Shown in pieces: positions 1-5,308 of a stretch of DNA of 8,330 nt. The DNA is taken from NCBI GenBank assembly GCA_014377495.1, contig JACMPN010000375.1, forward strand, positions 1-8,330, given 5' to 3'. Made by a program: the position numbers and the translations under genes. The notes under the pieces are model-generated. The model saw nothing but the letters and a program-made list of their open reading frames with translations. It had not been told where the DNA came from and searched no databases. This DNA is from Candidatus Sericytochromatia bacterium. GTDB lineage: Bacteria; Cyanobacteriota; Sericytochromatia; JACMPN01. How positions within the stretch are numbered: position 1 is the first letter of the stretch; every line of letters begins with the position of its first letter.

Positions 1-412
1 CACCCATGGGCTCAACCGTGCCATGGCATTGCGGGCAGGTCCGCTGATCGTCGGGCAAGGGGTGATCCTGATCGACGACGAGCAACTGCAATTGCTCGCT
101 GGGACCGTGCCCCCGGCGCTTCTTGTCGGGTTTGCCCGCGTCCTGCTGGCCGTCTTGGTCGGTCTGTGTCTCTTTATTCGGGTGGCGAGACTTCTCGGAC
201 GAGCTGCCAAACTGTTCCTGGTTTTGCCTGGCTAGCAGCTCTTTGAGAAAGGTCAGCTCAGATTGCTCATGGGGGATGGCCGAGCCATTCAGTTGGGCAA
301 TCCGCTCCAAAAGCAGCCGATTCTGCTGCACGAGCCGCTCATTCTCTTTTGAGAGCAGAATGGCAGCCTTGCGCAGGAGATCAACGTCGTTCGTCTGGAA
401 TAGCTTGTTCAC
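1..412 (-). CDS. tnpC: IS66 family transposase TnpC, N-terminal part (runs off window)
   Basis: This is the first 137 codons of the IS66 DDE transposase; the rest lies left of the window, as full-length proteins are roughly 500 residues. The frame shows a leucine/glutamine-rich N-terminal helix (KENERLVQQNRLLLERIAQL, likely coiled coil), the family sequence LARQNQEQFGSSSEK, a basic stretch with KRRGHGP, and the start of a zinc-binding motif (CPQCHG). The catalytic core is not visible. The frame is open back to a TAG at 437-439. GTG at 412 is the only standard start, but the AGAGG before it directly abuts or overlaps the start, so the exact start is uncertain. It lies 34 bp downstream of tnpB in the same orientation, the usual IS66 order. 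Confidence 0.9.
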   Translation of the reverse strand, partial: MNKLFQTNDVDLLRKAAILLSKENERLVQQNRLLLERIAQLNGSAIPHEQSELTFLKELLARQNQEQFGSSSEKSRHPNKETQTDQDGQQDAGKPDKKRRGHGPSEQLQLLVVDQDHPLPDDQRTCPQCHGTVEPMG

Positions 413-446
413 CTCTGAATAATACCAGATATTCCGCTAATATGCC

Positions 447-803
447 TTAATTTATGGCGAATTCCGGCGGACTTAACGAAACTTTTCCGGCGAGCGGGCT
501 GCCCTCCAGAAATAGCTGCAATTCACTCGACGTCATCTCTAGCGGCCTGTCGAGCTGGCTCTTCCAGGGGGCGCTGAACAGGCCAGTTTCGAGCCGCTTG
601 GCATATAGGCATAACCCGGTACCATCCCAGAATAATACTTTTGCCCGCCGGCGATCCCGGCCGACAAAGAGAAAAAGGTCGCCGCTCAGGGGATCCCGAC
701 CGAGGTCCCGCCGCACCATGGCGAACAGGCCGTCGAACGAACGCCGCATGTCGGTGGGTGCGCCGTAAGCATAGACCCGCACGCGCCGGGTGGAGCCGAT
801 CAC
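447..803 (-). CDS. tnpB: IS66 family accessory protein TnpB
   Basis: This is a 118-residue protein of the small IS66 'Orf2' family, which is needed for transposition of IS66 elements although its biochemical role is poorly defined. Family hallmarks are clear: GAPTDMRRSFDGLFAMVRRDL (residues about 14-34), DPLSGDLFLFVGRDRRRAKVL, FWDGTG and KRLETGLF. Length is normal and the frame is uninterrupted. The start is GTG at 803, overlapping the tnpA stop by four bases (GTGA, 800-803), which implies translational coupling. With tnpA intact upstream, this half of the element looks undamaged. Confidence 0.93.
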   Translation of the reverse strand: MIGSTRRVRVYAYGAPTDMRRSFDGLFAMVRRDLGRDPLSGDLFLFVGRDRRRAKVLFWDGTGLCLYAKRLETGLFSAPWKSQLDRPLEMTSSELQLFLEGSPLAGKVSLSPPEFAIN

Positions 804-1141
804 GCCAGCCGCCGCAGCAACACGGCCACGCCCTCCAGATCCAACCCTTCAACTCGGTAGCCGCCCGGCGCAACCACGACCGGTTGGCAGTTCGTCGCCA
901 ACTCGCTGGCCGCCACGATCTCTGTGGCTTCGGCCAGCACGGCCACCGGCAAAAAGCGCCCCGGAGCTGGCTGACGCAGCCAGTTGTATAGGGTCGTGGG
1001 GTTTAACCCCAGCTTTTCCGCCGCCCCCGGCACCGTCATCCCCGCCGTATTCAGGAGCTGGCGGGCCCGGCGGGCATAACTTGCCCGTTCTTCAGGCGAA
1101 TAGACCTGCCGCGGCCCGCAAGCGTTGTATTGAAATCCCAT
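800..1141 (-). CDS. tnpA: IS66 family protein TnpA
   Basis: This is the 113-residue IS66 'Orf1' protein. It carries a helix-turn-helix-like segment at about residues 36-56 (VPGAAEKLGLNPTTLYNWLR), typical of the DNA-binding TnpA/transposase IS3-type fold, followed by a variable tail with the usual hydrophobic VVAPGGYRVEGLDLEGVAVLLRRL. The ATG at 1141 is well supported by an AGGAGGT seven bases upstream. It is the first gene of the tnpA-tnpB-tnpC operon. Its start codon overlaps, head to head, an ATG on the other strand (CATG at 1139-1142) that opens the response regulator frame, so the IS end must lie inside or just before that gene. Confidence 0.9.
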   Translation of the reverse strand: MGFQYNACGPRQVYSPEERASYARRARQLLNTAGMTVPGAAEKLGLNPTTLYNWLRQPAPGRFLPVAVLAEATEIVAASELATNCQPVVVAPGGYRVEGLDLEGVAVLLRRLA

Positions 1142-1589
1142 GTCGCTGACCTCCTGGGGCCAGCATGGCGTAACCGGGGCATACCGTCACGACGGGGTTC
1201 AGCGATCTGATACGGTGCTGGTCGTCGAAGACGAAGAGTCGCTTAGCCGCCTGTGGACCATGTGCCTCAATCTGTCTGGCTATGCCACCGCCGCTGTCAG
1301 CAACGGTGAAGAAGCGTTGGCTTTGTTCCATTATGCGGAGCCAGATGCGGTTGTTCTCGATCTCATGAAGCCTGGGATAAGCGGTCTCGACTTGCTCCTG
1401 TATCTGCGCCGAGACCTCGCCTACCACGGTGGGGTGGTAGTGGTCACCGCTCGCGACGAGCAGGTACCCGGCGAGTATAGGTTGGCGGTCGCCTACGAGG
1501 TGCTCCACAAGGGCGACAATACGTTCAGCAATCAGACGCTGCTTGAAGCCCTGGAGCGGCAGTTGAAGAAGCCTCCGGCCGGGGTTTAG
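1140..1589 (+). CDS. Single-domain response regulator (CheY-like receiver), possibly 5'-disrupted by IS66
   Basis: The frame encodes one receiver domain and no output domain. Numbered from the ATG at 1140, it has the acidic pair E30-D31 (VLVVEDEES), phospho-acceptor D74 in VVLDLMKPGISG, T103 in VVVVTARDE and K124 in LHKGD. The usual KP after the last strand is replaced by KG. The receiver fold starts only at codon 26 (GTG at 1215). The first 25 codons overlap the upstream region of IS66 tnpA and have no ribosome site, so they are probably not native. Either GTG 1215 is used or the original start was lost when IS66 inserted. The C-terminus ends naturally at TAG 1587-1589. No partner kinase is in the window. 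A phosphorelay or chemotaxis-type role is possible but not shown. Confidence 0.75.
   Translation: MSLTSWGQHGVTGAYRHDGVQRSDTVLVVEDEESLSRLWTMCLNLSGYATAAVSNGEEALALFHYAEPDAVVLDLMKPGISGLDLLLYLRRDLAYHGGVVVVTARDEQVPGEYRLAVAYEVLHKGDNTFSNQTLLEALERQLKKPPAGV
1149..1155 (-). promoter_or_regulatory. Ribosome binding site of tnpA
   Basis: AGGAGGT on the minus strand, seven bases before the ATG at 1141, a near-perfect Shine-Dalgarno sequence. It fixes the tnpA start and shows that the IS66 element extends at least this far to the right. Confidence 0.85.
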
Positions 1590-1642
1590 CCGGGCGAAGT
1601 TGCAGGTGGGATGAGCCCGTTCCTGCTGTATCGGGTCCACAA

Positions 1643-1756
1643 TCAACCAGCCGACCGCTCCACCGCCTCAGCTTGCCGCTCCTTGACTGGGGGCAAACAC
1701 CGAAAAGCGCTGATGGTCAGCAGGACGGCGACGATGCCGAGGACAATGGTGAAGAA
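1643..1756 (-). pseudogene. Remnant: C-terminal membrane helix of an unidentified protein
   Basis: Directly after the TGA of the next gene upstream, and in the same frame, 37 codons read through without a stop. They encode one strong transmembrane segment (FFTIVLGIVAVLLTISAF) followed by a short charged tail (PPVKERQAEAVERSAG) and a TGA. There is no usable start before the hydrophobic part. The pattern of a final helix with a short cytoplasmic tail resembles the C-terminus of a major-facilitator or similar transporter, but that is a guess. It could also be chance in GC-rich DNA. Confidence 0.35.
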
Positions 1757-2446
1757 TCACACTCCCTCGCCATCGCTCAGGCACTGCTCGCACAATGCGA
1801 CGAACTCGGGCATCAGATCCGAAATCTCCCGATGGTGTGTAGCAACGAAGTAGAGGGCAGAGTTCAAAGAACAGAGTCCATAGTCCTTGATATCATCGCT
1901 GCAGCGTCGGTACTTCGCGAAATCTACCCAGATATTCTTGCCATCGATCTTAGAGAATAGTCCTGACACGCCAATCCAATTGGGATGGGCTATCTCACAC
2001 AGTGCTTCGTACTGCTCCTTGAAGAAGCTGTGTTCCCTGCCGATCTTCTCGATCACGGTTACTACGTTTAAGGCAGCAACTTCCGTGGTTCTGTCTCGGC
2101 TTCCAAGCAGTAATTGCCTGATTTTTTCGTCAATCACATTTACGGTTTTTAATTTTATGGCGCTACGGACTAATCCAGCGACATACCAAAACAAAGCGCC
2201 ACATTCAATGAGCGATCTGGCAATAATGCAGGCAGGCATGCCTTCTTCTGCCTTGAAGAGAGAAAGAGATACTCTGCCAAGGTCGGCACTTCGCCAAAGC
2301 AGTGCCTCACTGAATGCCACTACCTTAAACGGAATCTTTGCCCTGACGGAGAGGCTTGCAGGATCTAGCCGATCGACGAGCGACGCTTCAATTCGGGCGA
2401 CCGCCTTCTCTGCTTCGTCGAGTAGCTCTTGGATGTCGTTTCCCAA
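1757..2446 (-). CDS. Hypothetical protein, helical, DUF5677-like motifs
   Basis: This 229-residue protein has no recognised catalytic motif. It is rich in predicted helix: an N-terminal amphipathic stretch (DIQELLDEAEKAVARIEASL), a central ARSLIECGALFWYVA (residues 76-90) and YEALCEIAHPN (146-156). The combination of an arginine-glutamate helix (R77, E81) with a Y..L....HPN motif is reminiscent of the DUF5677 group of uncharacterised proteins, but this was judged by eye only. The first possible start after the in-frame TAG (2462-2464) is TTG at 2446, with AAAGGGGG five bases upstream. The GC content is visibly lower than in the flanking genes, and the gene sits between IS elements, suggesting horizontal acquisition. 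The opposite strand also has a long open frame, rejected because it is serine-rich and motif-free. Function unknown. Confidence 0.65.
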   Translation of the reverse strand: MGNDIQELLDEAEKAVARIEASLVDRLDPASLSVRAKIPFKVVAFSEALLWRSADLGRVSLSLFKAEEGMPACIIARSLIECGALFWYVAGLVRSAIKLKTVNVIDEKIRQLLLGSRDRTTEVAALNVVTVIEKIGREHSFFKEQYEALCEIAHPNWIGVSGLFSKIDGKNIWVDFAKYRRCSDDIKDYGLCSLNSALYFVATHHREISDLMPEFVALCEQCLSDGEGV

Positions 2447-2451
2447 CCGAG

Positions 2452-2459
2452 CCCCCTTT
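2452..2459 (-). promoter_or_regulatory. Ribosome binding site supporting a TTG start
   Basis: AAAGGGGG on the minus strand ends five bases before the TTG at 2446. There is no other standard start between the in-frame stop at 2462-2464 and this TTG, so the site decides the start. Confidence 0.5.
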
Positions 2460-2461
2460 CG

Positions 2462-2542
2462 CTATGCCTCCGCGCCATCCTCGTCCTCGTTGTCCTGGGC
2501 GGCGCCTGGGAAGGTCACGGTCTTGCTTTTTTCAATAGTCAC
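2462..2542 (-). CDS. Possible small ORF or gene tail with acidic C-terminus
   Basis: From GTG at 2542 a 26-codon frame reads VTIEKSKTVTFPGAAQDNED and ends in an acidic tail at TAG 2462-2464. That is 15 bases before the TTG of the larger hypothetical gene, so an operon-like arrangement is possible. The frame stays open upstream to about 2611, so it might equally be the end of a degraded gene. No good ribosome site precedes the GTG. No family is recognised. Confidence 0.2.
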   Translation of the reverse strand: MTIEKSKTVTFPGAAQDNEDEDGAEA

Positions 2543-2877
2543 GCCCAGTGGGACCGCCTGGCGCCGCCCGCATTGAGATGGTTCGATAAGCAGCGGACAT
2601 ACACTCGCAATGTATCAGAGCAAGAAGTTGTCTCGAAAGGGATTTCGATAAATGGTACTTTAATCGCACAGGCAGCGATGGGTTGAATACCCTCCCGGTA
2701 CCGGGAGGGCATTTCTGGCAGGAGCTTACTCGTCCGTGTTTCCCGAGATCGACGACGCTCTTTGGCTCTGGTTCCTTGAATTGGTCCAGCGGGAGGGCAT
2801 CCCGTCAAATCAAGAGGCGCAGAGGCACGGGCTTCAAGGTTTGCGATATTGGCTCGCATCGCGGCTATGGCAGCGAC
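2543..2877. other. Region without a convincing gene
   Basis: Several overlapping short frames exist on both strands here, but none has a recognisable motif, good start context or consistent composition. The one clear structure is the palindrome at 2690-2709. The stretch separates the hypothetical gene from the terminus of the IS21 remnant and may be decayed host or element DNA. Confidence 0.5.
2690..2709. repeat. Perfect 20-bp GC-rich palindrome
   Basis: CCCTCCCGGT followed immediately by its exact reverse complement, centred between 2699 and 2700. It can form a strong hairpin with a tight GTAC loop. No T-run follows on either strand, so it does not look like a classical intrinsic terminator. 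A dimeric-protein operator, an extragenic palindrome or the scar of an element are alternatives. Confidence 0.85.
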
Positions 2878-3077
2878 TGTGTTCAACGTCAATTAGAAAT
2901 GCCGGTGGCGACAACTAGATTTGCCGGTCAGGATCTCTTTAGCGGCTAGCTTTTGCAGCCTTTCCGTTTTGCCGTTCCTCAGCCTCATTTGCTCGGTAGC
3001 TCTCCACCTCGGCCAAGTCCAGGATGACCGAGTGGTGGACCACCCGGTCGATGGCAGCTGAGAACGCTAACCTGATT
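2878..3077 (-). mobile_element. IS21 family remnant: istB 3' end plus terminal repeats
   Basis: This stretch combines the C-terminal coding part of istB with a pair of short repeats beyond its stop: AAATGCCGGT near 2897-2906 and ATTTGCCGGT near 2919-2928. Two spaced repeats at an end are typical of IS21 family termini. The outer edge is tentatively set at a TGT at 2878. The other side is cut abruptly at about 3077, where a second IS21-type element begins. No continuation of this remnant is found to the right of that second element. Confidence 0.6.
2939..3077 (-). pseudogene. istB: istB, C-terminal fragment (IS21 helper ATPase)
   Basis: About 45 codons match the C-terminus of IstB, the AAA+ ATPase that assists IS21 transposition. 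They include AAIDRVVHHSVILDL and VESYRANEAEERQ, equivalent to the family's final (A)ILDRLLHHS...ESYR region, and a TAA at 2939-2941. The Walker motifs and some 200 N-terminal residues are missing. The reading frame runs on rightwards to 3160, but those codons are in the terminus of the adjacent IS21 element and are not IstB. It is non-functional. Confidence 0.8.
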
Positions 3078-3165
3078 TGGCCCCACCCCAGGGGGTTTTG
3101 ACGAACGAAAATGGCCCCACCTTGGTCCTGACCCCGTAGCGTTGTGGTTACGACACCCAACGAAC

Positions 3166-3169
3166 GGAG
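3166..3169 (+). promoter_or_regulatory. Ribosome binding site of istA
   Basis: GGAG six bases before the ATG at 3176, supporting that start for the interrupted istA. Confidence 0.6.
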
Positions 3170-3435
3170 ACTAGGATGACCAAAGTAAAGCTTTATGAGC
3201 TAATCAGGCGCCGTCATATCGTGCAAGGACAACCCATACGGGCCATCGCCCGGCAATTCGGGATTCACCGCCGGGTCGTGCGGGCCGCCCTACATAACGC
3301 CGTGCCGGAACCCCGCAAGATAACGGCACGGCCATCGCCCGTGCTGAGCGCCTTTCATCATCAGATCGAGGACTGGCTGTCGGCTGACAGGGCGGAGAAG
3401 AAGCGCAAACAGCACCACACCTCTCCAAGCTGGAG

Positions 3436-3456
3436 CTGACCATTAGTCACAAGTCC
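3436..3456 (+). repeat. Left terminal inverted repeat of the miniature element
   Basis: Twenty-one bases starting CTGACCATTAGTCACAAG, identical to the reverse complement of 3680-3700. The next base outward does not pair on the other side (G at 3435 against G at 3701), so the repeat ends sharply. Confidence 0.92.
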
Positions 3457-3518
3457 TGGAATGGTCTAATCATAAGGATTTCAGACAGCCCTAAGGCTTG
3501 GTATTCGCAAGTAAAAAC

Positions 3519-3549
3519 GTTTCAGGCCGCGATCAAGTCGGGCTGAAAC
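3519..3549. repeat. Internal hairpin of the miniature element
   Basis: GTTTCAG at 3519-3525 pairs with CTGAAAC at 3543-3549; after one mismatch three more pairs (CCG with CGG) extend the stem, leaving a loop of about nine bases. No T-run follows. Its role is unknown. Confidence 0.5.
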
Positions 3550-3679
3550 ACAGGAAATACGATGCCGGTGACAGGGAATTTGGTATAGCTGACTGATCAA
3601 TAGCCCATCGAAACAAGCGCTTTTAAGGTTTCGAACAATGCAGGCAGCCAGCCTAACCCCTACGGCAGAGTAATTCTCC

Positions 3680-3700
3680 GGACTTGTGACTAATGGTCAG
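3680..3700 (-). repeat. Right terminal inverted repeat of the miniature element
   Basis: Exact reverse complement of 3436-3456. The istA frame resumes immediately outside it at GCGCATCTGGGAG. Confidence 0.92.
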
Positions 3701-4866
3701 GCGCATCTGGGAGCGTTTGCGGGACGAGCATGGCTGTCAGGCCGCCGAGTCTACGGTACGAGGTGTGGTGGCGACACTCCGGCGGCAACTGGGTCTGCGG
3801 CTGGGCGCTGCGTTCATTCCGCAGTTCCATCTGGCGGGGGAGGAGGCCGAAGTGGACTTCTACGAAGCTGACGTGGTGATCGGCGGCCTGCGCTCGGCCC
3901 TCCACCACTTCTGCAATGCGGGCCTGCCACAGCGGCCGGGAGTTCCATATGGCCTTCCCACGGCTGACCCAGCAAGCCTTCCTTGAAGGCCACGTGGCCG
4001 CTTTTGCGTACTTCGGCGGGGTCTTCGAGACCGAGCGCTACGACAACCACAAACCCGGCGTCAAAAAGGTCCTGCAGGGCCATAGGCGGGAAGAAACGGT
4101 CCGGTTCGTCGCACTGCGTTCCCACTACCTCTTCACCGCCGTCTTCTGCAAGGTCGGCATCGTCGGCGCTCACGAGAAGGGCGGCGTCGAGAACGCTCAG
4201 GGCCGTTTCCGCCGCAGTCACCTGGTGCCAATCCCGGCCAGCCAGTCCCTGGACACCTATAACGAAAACCTCAGCGCCCTGTGTCAGCAGGACGATCAGC
4301 GCATCATGGCGGGCCGGCACGAGACCGTGGCCACGGCGTGGGCCAGAGAGCTCCCCACGTTACGCCCGCTGCCGGCAGAACCCTTCTCGACGGCCATCGT
4401 CACGATGGGGACCGTTGATCAGCATGGCCGCATCCGGGTCGCTGCCAACCGCTACTCGGTGCCAATTGGTCTACACGGCCTCAACGTGGAGGTGCATCTG
4501 GCCGCCAAGACGGTGGCGGCCTTTCATCGGGGCCAGCAGGTCGCCCACCATGACCGGCTGACGGGCAGAGACGGTGACAGCCTGCAACTGGATCATTGCC
4601 TGGAGGTGTTGATCCAGAAACCGGGCGGCTTTGTCGGATCTCTGGCCCTGCACCAGGCAAGACAGAAGGGTGAATGGCCAGCTCTCTACGACCACTTCTT
4701 GACGGCCCTGCAAACCAGGCACGGCCATACGGACGGGATCAAGGAGATGGTGGAAGTCCTGTTGCTCCACCGGTGTCACGCCAAGCCAGCTGTGGTCGAG
4801 GCCGTCACCGGATCCCTGGAGTGTGGGGTACTCGATGCGGCTGCCGTCCTTTACCTGCTCCGGTGA

Positions 4867-5012
4867 CAAATCCGTGCGTCTGGAGGAAACGATCAAGGCA
4901 CAGGCTGCAGTTCGGGGGCGGAAGGGGGTGGTGACAGCTTCGTAGACACCTGTAGTTCGGCTTCAATTAGCCGGACCAGGGTGGGGCCAAATTACATCGT
5001 CAAATGGGGCCA
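4867..5012 (+). other. IS21 right end, no istB
   Basis: After the istA stop only about 145 bp remain before the outer terminal repeat, too short for istB (about 250 codons). No IstB motif is present in any frame. The end repeats at 4980-4989 and 5005-5012 fall here. In one frame about 26 codons (DKSVRLEETIKAQAAVRGRK) continue after the istA stop to a TAG near 4945, possibly the original istA tail in a shifted frame. Confidence 0.55.
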
Positions 5013-5156
5013 GTCCGGGTTGTCATTCTTGCCGCCTACCATGATGTTACGCCGGACCCGATTCTGAATGATGATCCGGAAGGGGCGCTGCGATTGGCCA
5101 CTGAGACTCTGCGCAAGGCCTTTGCCCAGCCGCAACACGCCCTGCGGGCGGCCTGA
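5013..5156 (+). pseudogene. Truncated 3' end of an unidentified gene at the IS21 junction
   Basis: Starting exactly at the IS21 edge, an open frame of 47 codons reads VRVVILAAYHDVTPDPILND, then DDPEGALRLATETLRKAFAQ, and ends at TGA 5154-5156. The composition looks like real coding sequence (hydrophobic strand, then a charged amphipathic helix), and it is too regular to dismiss. The ATG at 5004-5006 inside the IS end is in frame and could start a 50-residue product. No family recognised. Most likely the gene's 5' part was removed when the IS arrived. Confidence 0.4.
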
Positions 5157-5308
5157 GACCGAGCCGGACCGGGGCAACGACACCGGCACGTAAAAACGCA
5201 CCGATCAGTGACGTCCGTCACCATGGTGCGGTGATCCTGACCGGGCCCTGCGTTCAAAAAACGTGAAAGCACCAGCATGACCGCCTGCACGATGGTTAAA
5301 CTGGGACC
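5157..5308. other. Intergenic region before the DUF4937 gene
   Basis: No gene is evident. A short imperfect hairpin (GTGAC 5208-5212 with GTCAC 5217-5221) and the palindrome CACCATGGTG nearby are the only structures seen. No convincing -35/-10 pair was found, though the promoter of the downstream gene should lie here. Confidence 0.4.

Larger units (their letters stand above)
1..1190 (-). mobile_element. IS66 family insertion sequence, tnpA end and part of the body
   Basis: Defined by the ordered tnpA-tnpB-tnpC genes; the other end lies outside the window. The right-hand boundary is placed only approximately, between the tnpA ribosome site (1155) and the start of the receiver-domain homology (about 1215). 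I could not find the GTAAGCG-type terminus common in this family in the correct orientation, and the opposite terminus is not available for comparison, so 1190 is a placeholder. The direct target repeat (8 bp in this family) cannot be tested here. Confidence 0.8.
3436..3700. mobile_element. 265-bp miniature inverted-repeat element with IS50/Tn5-like ends
   Basis: Perfect 21-bp terminal inverted repeats bound a 223-bp interior. The ends begin CTGACCATTAGTCACAAGT, which by eye matches 15 of 19 positions of the Tn5 outside end (CTGACTCTTATACACAAGT), including the CTGAC start and CACAAGT block. This suggests mobilisation by an IS4-family, IS50-group transposase. The interior has no credible gene and is lower in GC than istA. 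It splits istA between codons for HHT and RRIW. A 9-bp target duplication, expected for IS50, is not seen: the left flank is AAGCTGGAG, the right GCGCATCTG. Fourteen bases (3422-3435) at the left are not readily explained as istA. Confidence 0.85.
3176..4866 (+). pseudogene. istA: istA, IS21 transposase, split by a miniature element and a frameshift
   Basis: Three pieces together make nearly a whole IstA of about 470 codons. Piece 1 (3176-3421) holds the N-terminal helix-turn-helix (PIRAIARQFGIHRRVVRAAL) and ends at RKQHHT. Piece 2 (about 3699-3914) resumes at RRIWERLRDEHG and contains the first catalytic aspartate in AEVDFYEAD (codon 3855-3857). Piece 3 (3916-4866) starts MRACHSGREFHMAFPR and holds the second aspartate in ERYDN (4042-4044) and the glutamate in KGGVEN (4189-4191). 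Pieces 1 and 2 are separated by the element at 3436-3700; pieces 2 and 3 by one surplus A at 3915/3916. The C-terminus stops at LYLLR, somewhat short for the family; another frame stays open to about 4945. All three catalytic positions survive, so decay looks fairly recent, but no full protein can be made. Confidence 0.88.
3078..5012 (+). mobile_element. IS21 family element with broken istA, lacking istB, hosting a miniature element
   Basis: Both ends carry two copies of TGGCCCCA: 3078-3085 and 3112-3119 at the left, and, inverted, 5005-5012 and 4982-4989 at the right. The inner copies align over a longer stretch (TTTGACGA, seven variable bases, TGGCCCCACC, one variable base, TGGTCC). The left outer repeat is spaced 34 bp from the inner one and the right 23 bp, because of an extra GC-rich run at about 3086-3095. 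Such paired end repeats are the IstA binding pattern of IS21. Only istA is inside, and it is inactive. Flanks differ completely and show no short target duplication, so the element's present junctions are not those of a simple insertion. Confidence 0.8.

Noticed and set aside
1170..1177. GTAACCGG resembling the start of an IS66 terminus
   Set aside because: The orientation is wrong for the element whose genes lie to its left, and a 7-8 base match is expected by chance.
1092..1646. Long minus-strand frame of 184 codons opposite the response regulator
   Set aside because: It is the antisense of a clear receiver domain and runs into tnpA in another frame; it has no recognised motif.
1887..2576. 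Plus-strand frame of 229 codons opposite the hypothetical gene
   Set aside because: It is serine-rich with long S runs and no domain-like pattern, typical of an antisense shadow. The minus frame has balanced helical composition and a ribosome site.
2690..2725. Intrinsic terminator at the palindrome
   Set aside because: No T-run follows the stem on either strand and no gene ends nearby in a fitting position.
2539..2892. Minus-strand frame of 117 codons starting with TTG
   Set aside because: It starts inside the IS21 terminus, is arginine-rich, has no motif and crosses the palindrome; it is not credible as a gene.
2736..2918. Plus-strand frame of 60 codons starting FPEIDDALWLWFLELVQREG
   Set aside because: It superficially recalls CENP-B-type transposase helices, but it is short, has a poorly spaced ribosome site and ends in the IS21 terminus. 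Evidence is insufficient.
3436..3679. Short open frames inside the miniature element (36 and about 30 codons)
   Set aside because: They lack starts and ribosome sites, are interrupted by stops and match no transposase region that I recognise.
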